Part shown: positions 1-8,344 of the stretch, piece by piece
Position numbering within the stretch: position 1 is the first letter of the stretch
Layout of the letters: each line of letters begins with the position of its first letter
Source of the DNA: Candidatus Nanopelagicales bacterium
GTDB taxonomy: Bacteria; Actinomycetota; Actinomycetes; S36-B12
Length of the DNA stretch: 13,475 bases
Reading direction: 5' to 3'
Assembly (NCBI GenBank): GCA_018399515.1
Contig: JAGYOB010000131.1
Span: 1-13,475 of the forward strand
The notes under the pieces: generated by a model
Databases searched by the model: none
Told to the model about the DNA's origin: nothing
Seen by the model: the letters and a program-made list of their open reading frames with translations, nothing else
Made by a program: the position numbers and the translations under genes

Positions 1-1164
1 GGGCAACTCGTGGAGGCGAAACCCTTCACGATCACCTGGGATGCTGCGGCAGCCGAAAAGGGCGGCTATGACCTGTTCATGTTGAAGGAGATCGCCGAGC
101 AGCCCAAGGCCGTCGCTGATTCGCTGCGTGGGCGGGTCGATCGTGATGGGCGTTTACACCTCGACGAAATGCGATTGACCGATGCCGAACTGCGTGAGGT
201 GGACAAGGTTCTCATTATCGCGTGCGGCACCGCCTACCACGCAGGCTTGGTCGCCAAGTATGCGATCGAGCACTGGACTCGGATCCCCGTGGACGTCGAA
301 CTGGCCAGTGAGTTCCGGTACCGCGATCCCATCGTCGATTCGCGCATGCTCACGATCGCGATCTCCCAATCAGGTGAGACGATGGACACTCTCATGGCCC
401 TGCGCTATGCACGCGAACAGGGGTCTCGTGCGCTGGCGATCTGCAACACCGTCGGATCGACGATCCCGCGCGAATCCGACGGTGTGCTCTACACCTACGC
501 GGGCCCAGAGATCGCGGTGGCTTCCACGAAGGCGTTCCTCACCCAGATCATCGCGGCTTACCTCATCGGCCTCTACCTCGCCCAGGTCCGCGGGAACATG
601 TTCGGCGACGAGATCGCAGCGGTCCTGCGTGATCTTTCCGATATGCCGCAGGCGGTGGACCTCGTGCTCGATACATCCGAGGGGGTCCAGGAGCTGGCCC
701 GTGAGCTGGCCGATGCGCGCTCGGTGCTGTTCATCGGCCGCCATGTTGGTTTCCCCGTGGCTCTCGAGGGTGCTCTCAAACTCAAGGAACTCGCCTACAT
801 GCACGCGGAAGGTTTTGCCGCCGGCGAACTCAAGCACGGTCCCATCGCGCTGATCGAACCGGGTATCCCCGTGGTGTGCATCGTTCCATCGCCTCGTGGT
901 CGCGCGGTATTGCACGACAAGGTCATCAGCAATATCCAGGAGGTGCGCGCTCGCGGTGCCAGCACGATCATCATCGCCGAAGAGGGCGATGACTCCATCG
1001 TGCCTTTCGCCGACCACATCATTCGGGTTCCGGCCGTTCCAACGCTGATGCAGCCGCTTGTCACAACCGTTCCCCTACAGGTCTTCGCCTGCGCCATGGC
1101 CACCGTCAAGGGCCATGACGTCGATCAGCCGCGCAACCTGGCCAAGTCGGTCACCGTCGAGTGA
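1..1164 (+). CDS. glmS: Glutamine-fructose-6-phosphate aminotransferase (isomerizing), C-terminal part; 5' end outside window
   Basis: GlmS makes glucosamine-6-phosphate from fructose-6-phosphate and glutamine in the cytoplasm, the first step towards UDP-GlcNAc and peptidoglycan. The reading frame is open from base 1, so the N-terminal glutaminase domain lies upstream of the window. What is present is the linker and both SIS (sugar isomerase) domains, about 387 residues. Visible family signatures are GYDLFMLKEI at the domain junction, ISQSGETMDT (phosphate-binding loop of SIS domain 1), ALKLKELAYMHAEGFAAGE followed by LKHGP (SIS domain 2), and the C-terminal PRNLAKSVTVE. By alignment with E. 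coli GlmS, the Glu in LKLKE, the His in LKHGP and the Lys six residues from the end match the isomerase catalytic residues E488, H504 and K603. It ends 16 bp before acpS and is probably co-transcribed with it. The internal GTG at 10 is not a real start. The fragment shows no defects. Confidence 0.97.
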   Translation, partial: GQLVEAKPFTITWDAAAAEKGGYDLFMLKEIAEQPKAVADSLRGRVDRDGRLHLDEMRLTDAELREVDKVLIIACGTAYHAGLVAKYAIEHWTRIPVDVELASEFRYRDPIVDSRMLTIAISQSGETMDTLMALRYAREQGSRALAICNTVGSTIPRESDGVLYTYAGPEIAVASTKAFLTQIIAAYLIGLYLAQVRGNMFGDEIAAVLRDLSDMPQAVDLVLDTSEGVQELARELADARSVLFIGRHVGFPVALEGALKLKELAYMHAEGFAAGELKHGPIALIEPGIPVVCIVPSPRGRAVLHDKVISNIQEVRARGASTIIIAEEGDDSIVPFADHIIRVPAVPTLMQPLVTTVPLQVFACAMATVKGHDVDQPRNLAKSVTVE

Positions 1165-1180
1165 AGTCGTTTCCGCCCTC

Positions 1181-1594
1181 GTGATCATCGCCACTGGCAT
1201 CGACGCGGTGCACGTCCCGCGGTTCTCCGCGATGGTCACGCGCCGGCCCCGGCTGATCGATAGGTTGTTCACGCCGGAGGAATCGCATCGGGGTGCGGGG
1301 GAACTGCTGTCAGCGAGTTCCCTGGCCGCACGATTCGCCGCAAAGGAAGCGGTGGCCAAAGCGTTGGGTGCGCCGCCGGGATTGGCATGGCATGACTGCC
1401 AGGTGCTGTCCGGCGAGGATGGTCGACCGATGCTCCGGATAATAGGAACGGTCTACGCCGCGGCGACCGATGCCGGAATCGATCGCTGGCATCTGTCACT
1501 CACGCATGACGGTGCGTACGCCATAGCTCAAGTTCTCGCCGAGGGGCCTGATCGTCGTGCGAGTCAGCCGATGGGCGAGGATCGGATGTCATGA
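1181..1594 (+). CDS. acpS: Holo-[acyl-carrier-protein] synthase
   Basis: AcpS transfers the 4'-phosphopantetheine arm of coenzyme A to a serine of apo-acyl carrier protein, activating fatty acid synthesis. The 137-residue product is of normal family length. It begins MIIATGIDAV, where D8 is the expected Mg2+ ligand. It has the conserved FAAKEAVAKALG at about 53-63, with E56 as second metal ligand, and SLTHDGAYAIA at 106-116, the family C-terminal signature. GTG 1181 is chosen because it places the I-x-T-G-I-D motif at the N-terminus as in other AcpS proteins. An upstream ATG at 1058 would overlap glmS by over 100 bp and add unrelated residues. No strong Shine-Dalgarno sequence precedes the start. 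The stop overlaps the nnr start (ATGA, 1591-1594). The last 15 or so residues are polar and poorly conserved in appearance. Confidence 0.93.
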   Translation: MIIATGIDAVHVPRFSAMVTRRPRLIDRLFTPEESHRGAGELLSASSLAARFAAKEAVAKALGAPPGLAWHDCQVLSGEDGRPMLRIIGTVYAAATDAGIDRWHLSLTHDGAYAIAQVLAEGPDRRASQPMGEDRMS

Positions 1595-3114
1595 GCACCG
1601 GTGTCTTCGATGTCGCGACCGTCCGTGCGGCCGAGCAGGCGCTCATGGCCGAACTGCCCGAGGGAGCGTTGATGCAGCGGGCGGCCAGGGGACTGGAATC
1701 GTTCATCGCCAGAACGCTCACGCAGTTGGGCGGTCGGGTTCGGGGTTCGGCGATCGTGATCCTGGTCGGATCGGGTAACAACGGTGGTGATGCGCTGTGG
1801 GCGGCAGGCGGACTCGTCGGCCGCGGAGCGGGAGTACTCGCGATCACGTGCGCTGACCAGTGGCACGAAGAAGCGATGCGAGCCTTCCAACGCAGGGGCG
1901 GTCGCATGGCTGCCGTCGGTGATCTCGATGAGGAATCGTTAGCGGCTGTGCTGGGTGAAGCTGATGTGATCGTCGATGGGATCACCGGAATCGGAGGCAG
2001 AGGTCCACTGCGCGAACGTGTCGCTGAGGTTGCCGCAGCAGCTGCTGCCAGTCCCGGGCTAGTCGTGGCCGTGGATGTTCCCAGCGGAGTCGATGCCGAC
2101 ACCGGTCATGTCGGGAATTCCACGGCATGCATCGATGCGGATATGACGGTCACCTTCGGATGTAGGAAACCGGGGCTTGTGCTCGCCCCGGGTCGGTTCT
2201 TCGTCGGTGCGGTGCATGTCGTTGATATCGGACTCACTGACTACCTTCCTGCTGCACAGAGTCAGATTCTTGACGAGCTCGATCTGGCACTGTCCGTTGG
2301 AGAACCGACGGATGCGGACTACAAGTACTCCCGTGGGGTTGTGTGCATTGCTGCGGGAAGCGCCGCATATCCAGGTGCGGCCTACCTCGCCGTCGATGGT
2401 GCGCGATACTCCGGAGTCGGCATGGTGCGGTTTCTGAACCGCACCACCAGCCTGACTGACAGCATCGCTGCGCGGTTTCCTGATGTTGTTGCAGCGGGTG
2501 AACTCGAAGAGGTACGTGACGACCGCCGGGTCACCGGTTTCGCGGTCGGGCCCGGATGGGGCACCGACGATGCCGCTCAACACCTGCTTGGCGAGATCCT
2601 CGAACTACCCGTTCCCGTCGTCGTGGATGCTGATGCATTGCGCCTGCTGGCCAAAGATGTCAGTCCGCTCACCGGCCGACAGAATTCACGGCTGATCAGT
2701 GTGATCACCCCGCATGAAGGGGAATTCGCGGCACTGGGCTTCAGTATCGGTGATGATCGATTAGCCGCGACGCGTCACGCGGCGCAGACCTTGGGTTGTG
2801 TGGTTGTGCTCAAAGGACCGGGCACTGTGATCGCCACCCCGGAGGGCGACGCCTGGATCGACACGTTCGGCTCGGCGGAATTGGGAACCGCCGGTAGCGG
2901 TGATGTACTGACCGGCTTGGTCTCGGGAATGCTCGCGGCCGGGCAGGCCCGCCAAGGGACGATGTCGGTGTCGCTGGCAGGGCGAATCGCTGCAGCTGCC
3001 GTGGGCATCCATGGTTTGGCGGGACGCCTGGCTGGTAGTTCAGGCCGACCGGTGACCGCGAGTGACATAGCTGACTGTCTGCCCGCTGCGATCGCCAGAG
3101 TGCGTCGAGGGTGA
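1591..3114 (+). CDS. nnr: Bifunctional NAD(P)H-hydrate epimerase / ADP-dependent NAD(P)H-hydrate dehydratase
   Basis: This metabolite-repair enzyme restores NADH and NADPH that have become hydrated (NADHX/NADPHX). The 507 residues fuse the two usual domains. The N-terminal YjeF_N epimerase domain (about 1-220) carries GSGNNGGDA at 60-68 and VDVPSGVDADTG at 161-172. The C-terminal carbohydrate-kinase-like dehydratase domain (about 240-505) carries GPGWGTDD around 320-327, VDADALRLL at 345-353, ITPHEGEFAAL at 372-382, VLKGPGTVIATP at 406-417 and GTAGSGDVLTGLVSGMLAAG at 432-451, the nucleotide/active-site region. Full length, no frameshift. Its start overlaps the acpS stop by four bases, suggesting coupled translation, and alr follows after 7 bp. 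Position between acpS and alr is typical of actinobacteria. Confidence 0.96.
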   Translation: MSTGVFDVATVRAAEQALMAELPEGALMQRAARGLESFIARTLTQLGGRVRGSAIVILVGSGNNGGDALWAAGGLVGRGAGVLAITCADQWHEEAMRAFQRRGGRMAAVGDLDEESLAAVLGEADVIVDGITGIGGRGPLRERVAEVAAAAAASPGLVVAVDVPSGVDADTGHVGNSTACIDADMTVTFGCRKPGLVLAPGRFFVGAVHVVDIGLTDYLPAAQSQILDELDLALSVGEPTDADYKYSRGVVCIAAGSAAYPGAAYLAVDGARYSGVGMVRFLNRTTSLTDSIAARFPDVVAAGELEEVRDDRRVTGFAVGPGWGTDDAAQHLLGEILELPVPVVVDADALRLLAKDVSPLTGRQNSRLISVITPHEGEFAALGFSIGDDRLAATRHAAQTLGCVVVLKGPGTVIATPEGDAWIDTFGSAELGTAGSGDVLTGLVSGMLAAGQARQGTMSVSLAGRIAAAAVGIHGLAGRLAGSSGRPVTASDIADCLPAAIARVRRG

Positions 3115-3121
3115 TGGTGCC

Positions 3122-4303
3122 ATGACGCTTCCAACGGATGCATCCTCGACTCCCGAAGTGCTGCGGGCTCAAGCAGTGGTCGACCTCGGTGCGATTGCGC
3201 ACAACATCGAACACCTGCGGTCGATGACCACCGCCGAGGTTCTCGTCGTGGTCAAGGCCGATGCGTATGGCCACGGCATGGTGAGAGTTGCTGCGCACGC
3301 TCGACGCATGGGCATCGATTGGTTGGGTGTGGCCCTTCCCGAAGAAGCACTCGAACTGCGAGAACACGCAGACACCGGTCGAGTTCTGGCGTGGCTGGCG
3401 ACACCCGATCAGAGCAGCATCGACGCCTGTGTCGAACAGCACGTCGATCTGGGAATCTCTACACCTTGGGCGCTCAGTCACGTCATCGATGCCGCTTTAA
3501 AGCACGGGGTCACCGCGCGCATCCACCTTAAGATCGATACCGGGCTGTCGCGTGGTGGGGCGAGTGCGATGGACTGGACCGATCTGGTAGATGCAGCAGC
3601 ACAGGCGCAAGCGGACGGCACCGTCTTCGTTGATGGCGTGTGGTCGCATCTGGTGTCCGGTGAGGATCCGAACGCTGAGATCACCGATGTGCAGGCGCAG
3701 ACTTTCGCTGATGCGCTGCGCGTAGTGCAGCGAGCCGGACTCAATCCGACATGGCGACACCTGGGTAATTCCGGAGCGGTACTCAGCGGTGCGGCACGCA
3801 CTCGCGGGTTCGAGCACACGATGGTCCGATGCGGAATCGCCACTTACGGGATCACCCCCGGTCGAGTCCTGGGCGAGCCGAATGATCTCGGGCTTCGTCC
3901 CGCGATGACCCTGCACGCGCGGCTCGCTCAGGTCAAGCAGATTCCCGCCGGCCAGGGGGTGTCTTACGGCCACCAGTGGATCGCGGATCGTGAGACGACG
4001 GTGGGGTTGGTTCCTCTGGGGTACGCCGATGGACTACCCCGCACCGCCGTGACCCCATCGGTGTGGATCGCTGGTCGTCGCTGCGCGGTACTCGGACGGA
4101 TCGCGATGGATCAGTGCGTGGTTGATGTCAGCGGTGTGGATGCATCGGCGGGAACAGAGGTCATCGTGTTCGGTCCGGGCGATCGCGGGGAGCCGACCGC
4201 TGAGGAATGGGCCGAATGGGCCGGCACCATCGGCTACGAGATCGTCACGCGGATCGGGCCGCGAGTTCCTCGTCGCTACGTGGGTGAGGTGGGTCGAGGA
4301 TGA
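3122..4303 (+). CDS. alr: Alanine racemase (PLP-dependent)
   Basis: Alr interconverts L- and D-alanine and supplies D-Ala for peptidoglycan. The 393-residue protein is of normal length. It shows the pyridoxal-phosphate site VVKADAYGHG, with K45 as the Schiff-base lysine. It also has KIDTGLSRGG at 137-146, HLGNSGA at 213-219 and GVSYGHQW at 279-286, with Y282 as the second catalytic base. GYADGLPR at 300-307 and the C-terminal-domain motif GRIAMDQCVVDV at 325-336 follow. The N-terminal TIM barrel and C-terminal beta domain are both complete. ATG 3122 is 7 bp after the nnr stop. A nearer ATG at 3114 opens only a two-codon frame. The stop overlaps the next gene by ATGA at 4300-4303. Confidence 0.97.
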   Translation: MTLPTDASSTPEVLRAQAVVDLGAIAHNIEHLRSMTTAEVLVVVKADAYGHGMVRVAAHARRMGIDWLGVALPEEALELREHADTGRVLAWLATPDQSSIDACVEQHVDLGISTPWALSHVIDAALKHGVTARIHLKIDTGLSRGGASAMDWTDLVDAAAQAQADGTVFVDGVWSHLVSGEDPNAEITDVQAQTFADALRVVQRAGLNPTWRHLGNSGAVLSGAARTRGFEHTMVRCGIATYGITPGRVLGEPNDLGLRPAMTLHARLAQVKQIPAGQGVSYGHQWIADRETTVGLVPLGYADGLPRTAVTPSVWIAGRRCAVLGRIAMDQCVVDVSGVDASAGTEVIVFGPGDRGEPTAEEWAEWAGTIGYEIVTRIGPRVPRRYVGEVGRG

Positions 4304-5403
4304 CGAGCGCATCCGGGTCGAGGGGAAAGGTTTCGGGCGGTCTACCCGCTCTGGCAGCGGTCGCTGCCGGTGCGGCACTCGGGGTGGTGGCCGAACGGCT
4401 GTGGACTCGTAACCGGCTGGTCGAGGAACCGGTTCCCGAAGAACCGCGGATCGCCCACGGGACGTCGATCAAGCGCGTGATCGCCGATGACGGTGCGGTT
4501 CTGCACGCCCGCGTCGACACCCCGCAAGGCTGGCACCCCGGTGGCCCCACGGTTGTGTTGGTGCATGGCTTCGCCCTCGACCTGACGACCTGGGATCATC
4601 AGCGTCACGCGTTGCTGAGGGTGGCTCGGGTGGTCAGTTACGACCACCGCGGTCACGCTCGATCCGTCGAAGCCCACCGATCCGGAACGCAAATCACGAT
4701 CGACCGCTTAGGCCACGACCTTGCGACCGTGATCGAGCACTGCACCGATGGTGAACCGGTGATTGTCGTAGGCCATTCGATGGGTGGAATGACCATCATG
4801 GCGCTCGCCGAACAGCGACCCGACTGGTTCGGCGAGCGCATCATCGGTGTCGGCCTGCTCGCGACCTCGGCCGGCGAGATCGGCACGGTGACGCTGGGGC
4901 TTCCTCGACCATTCGCGCAACTTGCTCATCGGCTGACACCGGTCATCGGCACCGTCGTCGAACGGGATTGGTTGGCCAACCTGGTGCTGCGCATCCGCGA
5001 TTCTGGGAGCGATCTCAGCCACATCCTCACCAGGACCTACGCCTTCGGCGAGACCGCACCAGTCCAGGGCGCCTCCCTCGTGACCCATCTGCTGGCGACA
5101 ACGCCGTTGCCGGTCGTGGCCGATCTGCTCGGTGATATCGGGCGGCACGATCGTCGCGAGGCCCTCGGTCCACTGTCGCGGATCCCGACCCTGATCATCG
5201 TCGGCGATGCCGATCAGCTCACGCCGGCAAGCCATTCGCGCCGCTTGCACGAAGCGATCGACGACTCCACCTTGATCATCCTCGACGGGGTGGGCCACAT
5301 GCTGACCCTCGAGTCACCGGAGGCGGTCGACACCGCGCTGGTGGACTTCACGAAGCAGGTGTTCGGTTCACGGCACGTTAGCGGTCTCGGAGTGACACCG
5401 TGA
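4300..5403 (+). CDS. Alpha/beta-fold hydrolase with N-terminal membrane anchor
   Basis: A 367-residue alpha/beta hydrolase of unknown substrate. Residues about 14-32 (LPALAAVAAGAALGVVAER) form a hydrophobic segment after a short basic N-terminus, consistent with a signal anchor, so the enzyme may sit at the membrane. The oxyanion strand-loop is VVLVHGFALD at 85-94, and DHRGHARS (115-122) follows. The nucleophile elbow is GHSMGG with S160, the acid is probably D305 in VGDADQLTP, and the catalytic histidine is H333 in GVGHM. The Ser-Asp-His triad is therefore intact. It overlaps alr by four bases and is 13 bp from tsaE. A hydrolase at this spot is common in actinobacterial alr-tsaE clusters. 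That suggests an envelope or lipid-related role, but the sequence does not show the substrate. Esterase, lipase or epoxide-hydrolase-like activity are all possible. Confidence 0.9.
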   Translation: MTSASGSRGKVSGGLPALAAVAAGAALGVVAERLWTRNRLVEEPVPEEPRIAHGTSIKRVIADDGAVLHARVDTPQGWHPGGPTVVLVHGFALDLTTWDHQRHALLRVARVVSYDHRGHARSVEAHRSGTQITIDRLGHDLATVIEHCTDGEPVIVVGHSMGGMTIMALAEQRPDWFGERIIGVGLLATSAGEIGTVTLGLPRPFAQLAHRLTPVIGTVVERDWLANLVLRIRDSGSDLSHILTRTYAFGETAPVQGASLVTHLLATTPLPVVADLLGDIGRHDRREALGPLSRIPTLIIVGDADQLTPASHSRRLHEAIDDSTLIILDGVGHMLTLESPEAVDTALVDFTKQVFGSRHVSGLGVTP

Positions 5404-5416
5404 TCGGTTCGACGCC

Positions 5417-5935
5417 GTGAGCGGCATCGACGACACACCGCACGATGCAACGGTCATCGAGGTGACGCTGACCGGTCCGGCAGCGACCGAAGCCCTCGGT
5501 CGATGTCTGGCCCTCGCGTGTCGCCCGGGGGATCTGCTCGTCTTGAATGGTGACCTTGGCGCTGGCAAGACGACCTTGACCCGCGGTCTCGGTGCGGGGC
5601 TAGGAGTGCGGGGAGCGGTGACGAGTCCGACTTTCGTCGTGGCACGGCGACACCCGCATCCAGAAGGTGGAACAGCATTGATCCACGTCGATGCCTACCG
5701 GTTGGGTTCGCGCGCTGAGATCGACGATCTGGACCTGCTTGATGGCGCGGATGCCGCGATCACGGTGGTCGAGTGGGGTGCCGATCGAGTCGAGCACCTT
5801 TCGGTCAGCAGATTGCACATCGACATGCTCGAGGTCGACGATGACCCGCTGGCACGACAGGTGATCCTGCGCCCGATCGGCCCGCGATGGGCCCCAGCGG
5901 ATGTCGAAGCATTGACCCGCTGCGCGAGTGCTTGA
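5417..5935 (+). CDS. tsaE: tRNA t6A biosynthesis ATPase TsaE
   Basis: TsaE is the small P-loop ATPase that works with TsaB and TsaD to transfer the threonylcarbamoyl group to A37 of ANN-decoding tRNAs. The 172-residue product carries Walker A GDLGAGKTTLTRGLG at 45-59, SPTFVV at 70-75, HVDAYRL at 90-96 and VVEWG at 117-121, all hallmarks of the YjeE/TsaE family. The start is GTG 5417, 13 bp after the hydrolase stop, giving a usual N-terminus before the first beta strand (EVTLTGPAATEALG). It precedes tsaB by 8 bp. The last 20 residues are variable. Length is slightly above the roughly 150-residue family norm. Confidence 0.96.
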   Translation: MSGIDDTPHDATVIEVTLTGPAATEALGRCLALACRPGDLLVLNGDLGAGKTTLTRGLGAGLGVRGAVTSPTFVVARRHPHPEGGTALIHVDAYRLGSRAEIDDLDLLDGADAAITVVEWGADRVEHLSVSRLHIDMLEVDDDPLARQVILRPIGPRWAPADVEALTRCASA

Positions 5936-5943
5936 CTAGCCGC

Positions 5944-6759
5944 GTGATCGTCCTCGCAATCGACACCGCCACTGCCGCTACCTCGGTGGCGATCAGCGCG
6001 CCGGAATCAGTCGTTTCTCGCCGCAGTGTCGATGCGCACGGCCATGTGGAGTCGCTGGCGCCGATGATCGCCGACGTCCTCGTCGAATCAGGGCTCGAAC
6101 CGAAAGACATCGAGGTGGTCGCCTGCGGTGTCGGACCGGGACCGTTCACCGGATTGCGGGTCGGAATCGCCATGGCGATCTCGATGGGTGTCGCGCTCGA
6201 TCGACCTGTCGTCGGCGTCGGCACACATGATGTGATCGCGCACGCGGTGCTGGGATTCCCCCACCCATCGACGCCCGCTTCGGCGGTGACCGATGGACAG
6301 GGGCTGATCGTCGCTACGACCGCTCGACGTGCAGAGACTTTCGTCTCAACGTATGACACGAGCGGGCAACGAGTTTCCGGACCGATCGCACTACCCAACG
6401 AGGATGCACGCCATCTGCTCCTCTCTGGGGATCTCGCCGTCGCCGGTGATGCGGTGGATGCGCTCATCGGGGATGCTCTGGCGCACCGACGTGGACCGAG
6501 TCATCCGGACGCGGCGGATCTCGCGGCCATCGTCGAATCTCGGCGGGATTCGGGGGAGGACTGGCCCAATCAGGCGGATCTGGACATCGATCTCGATCCC
6601 GCGACAGCCCGCGGTGACACCACCGCGCATCTGCTGGCCGAACACGCACGGGGTGGCCGGGTGCTACTTCCTGCGCGACCGCTGTACCTGCGCGCGCCGG
6701 ATGCCGTATCAACTGCCGACGCATCAACGACGGTGACAGGTCAGGATCGTCGCTCATGA
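5944..6759 (+). CDS. tsaB: tRNA t6A biosynthesis protein TsaB
   Basis: TsaB is the non-catalytic ASKHA-fold partner that dimerises with TsaD in t6A synthesis. The 271-residue product starts MIVLAIDTATAATSVAIS, the first ASKHA strand pair. It has the diagnostic GPGPFTGLRVGIA at 64-76 and ends in the family motif PLYLRAPDA at 246-254. GTG 5944 is chosen because it puts the I-L-A-I-D-T strand at the N-terminus. In-frame TTG 5932, overlapping the tsaE stop as TTGA, is the main alternative and would add four residues. Neither has a good Shine-Dalgarno sequence. The stop overlaps rimI as ATGA at 6756-6759. At 271 residues it is somewhat longer than E. coli TsaB (231), the extra length being a polar stretch around 175-230. 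Confidence 0.94.
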   Translation: MIVLAIDTATAATSVAISAPESVVSRRSVDAHGHVESLAPMIADVLVESGLEPKDIEVVACGVGPGPFTGLRVGIAMAISMGVALDRPVVGVGTHDVIAHAVLGFPHPSTPASAVTDGQGLIVATTARRAETFVSTYDTSGQRVSGPIALPNEDARHLLLSGDLAVAGDAVDALIGDALAHRRGPSHPDAADLAAIVESRRDSGEDWPNQADLDIDLDPATARGDTTAHLLAEHARGGRVLLPARPLYLRAPDAVSTADASTTVTGQDRRS

Positions 6760-7259
6760 TCGAGGTCAGGCCAATGCGCTGGTGGCACATCGAGCAGGTG
6801 ATGGTGTGGGAAAAGCAGCTGTTCGATTCGACCGCATGGAGTGCTGCGCAGATGTGGTCGGAACTGGCGCGGGAGCAGCGCAGGTACTACGTCGTCGTCT
6901 CCGATGAGCAGTTCGGTGCTGATGGTCAGGGTGCTACGGGTGATGGCGTTGTCGTCGGATATGCGGGGATTAATCTGCTGCCACCCGACGCTGATGTGCA
7001 GACGGTTGCGGTCGCACCTTCGTTGCAAGGGCGCGGGTGGGCCCGCCGGCTCGTCGAGTTGCTGATCGCCGATGCTGCCGAGGCTGACTGCGCCCAGATC
7101 CTGCTCGAAGTGCGCGCGGACAACGATCGAGCCCTGCAGTTGTACGAAGGCCTCGGATTCGAAGTGATCGCGCGTCGCACGTCGTACTACGGGCCCGGGG
7201 AGGATGCGCTCATCATGCGGTTGCGTCCGATTCCGATGCTCGCGGTGGATGCGTCATGA
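6756..7259 (+). CDS. rimI: RimI-type ribosomal protein S18 N-alpha-acetyltransferase (GNAT family)
   Basis: RimI acetylates protein N-termini, classically ribosomal protein S18, using acetyl-CoA. The 167-residue GNAT domain shows the acetyl-CoA pyrophosphate-binding motif VAPSLQGRGWARRL (86-99, with Q91-x-x-G94-x-A96). LEVRADNDRALQLYEGLGF follows at 117-135. E118 and Y130 correspond to the catalytic glutamate and tyrosine of E. coli RimI (E103, Y115). Residues about 50-66 (an Asp/Gly-rich stretch) look like a species-specific loop insertion between beta strands. It overlaps both tsaB and tsaD by ATGA, so the three are probably translated in step. This linkage is common in bacteria. A broader N-terminal substrate range, as reported for mycobacterial RimI, is possible. 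Confidence 0.92.
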   Translation: MIEVRPMRWWHIEQVMVWEKQLFDSTAWSAAQMWSELAREQRRYYVVVSDEQFGADGQGATGDGVVVGYAGINLLPPDADVQTVAVAPSLQGRGWARRLVELLIADAAEADCAQILLEVRADNDRALQLYEGLGFEVIARRTSYYGPGEDALIMRLRPIPMLAVDAS

Positions 7260-8317
7260 CCGCCAAGCCCAACCAGACGTCGATCGTTGTCGGCATCGAG
7301 ACTTCCTGCGACGAGACGGCCGTAGCCTTCGTGCGGGGCCGCGAGTTGCTCAGCGATGTCGTCGCCTCGAGTGTCGACGAACATGCGCGGTTCGGAGGTG
7401 TCGTTCCTGAGGTCGCTTCACGGGCTCATGTGGAAGCGCTCGCCGCGACCCTGGCCTCCGCGCGCGAGCAGGCGGGACTGGAATGGAGCGATGTCGATGC
7501 GATCGCGGTGACGGCTGGGCCGGGGCTGGTCGGCGCGCTTCTCGTCGGGGTCTCGGCGGCCCAGGGGCTGGCTCTGGCGCTGCAGCGTCCGCTGTACGGC
7601 GTGAACCATCTCGCCGCGCACGTCGCTGTCGACCGGCTCGTCCACGGCGAGTTGCCGCAACCGGCGGTGGCGTTGCTGGTGTCCGGCGGACACACATCGC
7701 TGCTACGCGTTGACGATGTCACCGCGGACGTCACACCGTTGGGACAGACCCTCGACGATGCCGCCGGAGAAGCCTTCGACAAGGTTGCGCGGCTGTTGGG
7801 TTTGCCGTTTCCCGGTGGGCCGGCCATCGACGTGCAGGCACGTGACGGCGATCGGGCATCGATCGATTTCCCTCGAGGGCTGACCCACCCTGGTGATGCT
7901 GACCAGCATCGACACGACTTCTCCTTCTCCGGGGTCAAGACCGCGGTGTCGCGCTGGATACGCGCGCGCGAGCAGGCGGGCGAACCGGTGGTGGTGGCCG
8001 ACGTCGCCGCGTCGTTCCAGGAGGCGGTGGTCGATGTCTTGAGCGCCAAGGCCATCCGCGCCTGCCGGGATGAGGGCATCGAACACCTCATCGTCGGGGG
8101 TGGGGTGGCGGCCAATTCCCGACTGCGGGCTCTGGTCGAGCAGCGGGCCGACGCTCACGGGATCGAGGTGCGGATCCCGCCGCCGCGCCTGTGCACCGAT
8201 AACGGGGCGATGGTCGCCTCGCTGGGTGCGGCCCTCGTCGAACGGGGCCGGCCGACTTCGAATCTGGGCCTGCCTGCCGATTCCTCACTTCCGGTCACCG
8301 AGATCACCCTGCGCTGA
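7256..8317 (+). CDS. tsaD: tRNA N6-adenosine threonylcarbamoyltransferase TsaD
   Basis: TsaD (Kae1/Gcp/YgjD family) transfers threonylcarbamoyl from its adenylate to tRNA A37. The 353-residue protein contains IETSCDETAVA at 14-24 and GGVVPEVASRAH at 47-58. NHLAAHV at 117-123 carries H118 and H122 as metal ligands. LVSGGHTSLL (141-150), FSFSGVKTAV (222-231), GGGVAANSRLR (281-291) and CTDNGAMVA (313-321, D315 as third ligand) follow. All nucleotide and metal residues are intact and the length is normal. The start overlaps the rimI stop (ATGA, 7256-7259). It is the last gene of the tightly packed run. A 96-bp to 153-bp gap follows, depending on the start chosen for the next gene. Confidence 0.97.
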   Translation: MTAKPNQTSIVVGIETSCDETAVAFVRGRELLSDVVASSVDEHARFGGVVPEVASRAHVEALAATLASAREQAGLEWSDVDAIAVTAGPGLVGALLVGVSAAQGLALALQRPLYGVNHLAAHVAVDRLVHGELPQPAVALLVSGGHTSLLRVDDVTADVTPLGQTLDDAAGEAFDKVARLLGLPFPGGPAIDVQARDGDRASIDFPRGLTHPGDADQHRHDFSFSGVKTAVSRWIRAREQAGEPVVVADVAASFQEAVVDVLSAKAIRACRDEGIEHLIVGGGVAANSRLRALVEQRADAHGIEVRIPPPRLCTDNGAMVASLGAALVERGRPTSNLGLPADSSLPVTEITLR

Positions 8318-8324
8318 GCCGCTT

Positions 8325-8344
8325 TGACCTGACCTGACCTGACC
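8325..8344 (+). repeat. Four tandem TGACC repeats
   Basis: Directly after the tsaD stop, the 5-bp unit TGACC is repeated four times without interruption (8325-8329, 8330-8334, 8335-8339, 8340-8344). Function is unknown. It could be a slipped-strand microsatellite or a tandem binding site. Confidence 0.85.

Noticed and set aside
1058..1180. Upstream extension of acpS starting at ATG 1058
   Set aside because: It would overlap the conserved glmS C-terminus, and the added residues do not resemble AcpS. The family N-terminus begins at GTG 1181.
1..8317. Apparent abundance of GATC/CGATCG words as a methylation or uptake signal
   Set aside because: The words arise naturally from frequent Asp (GAT), Ile (ATC) and Arg (CGx) codons. 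Without counting against a codon-shuffled control there is no support for selection.
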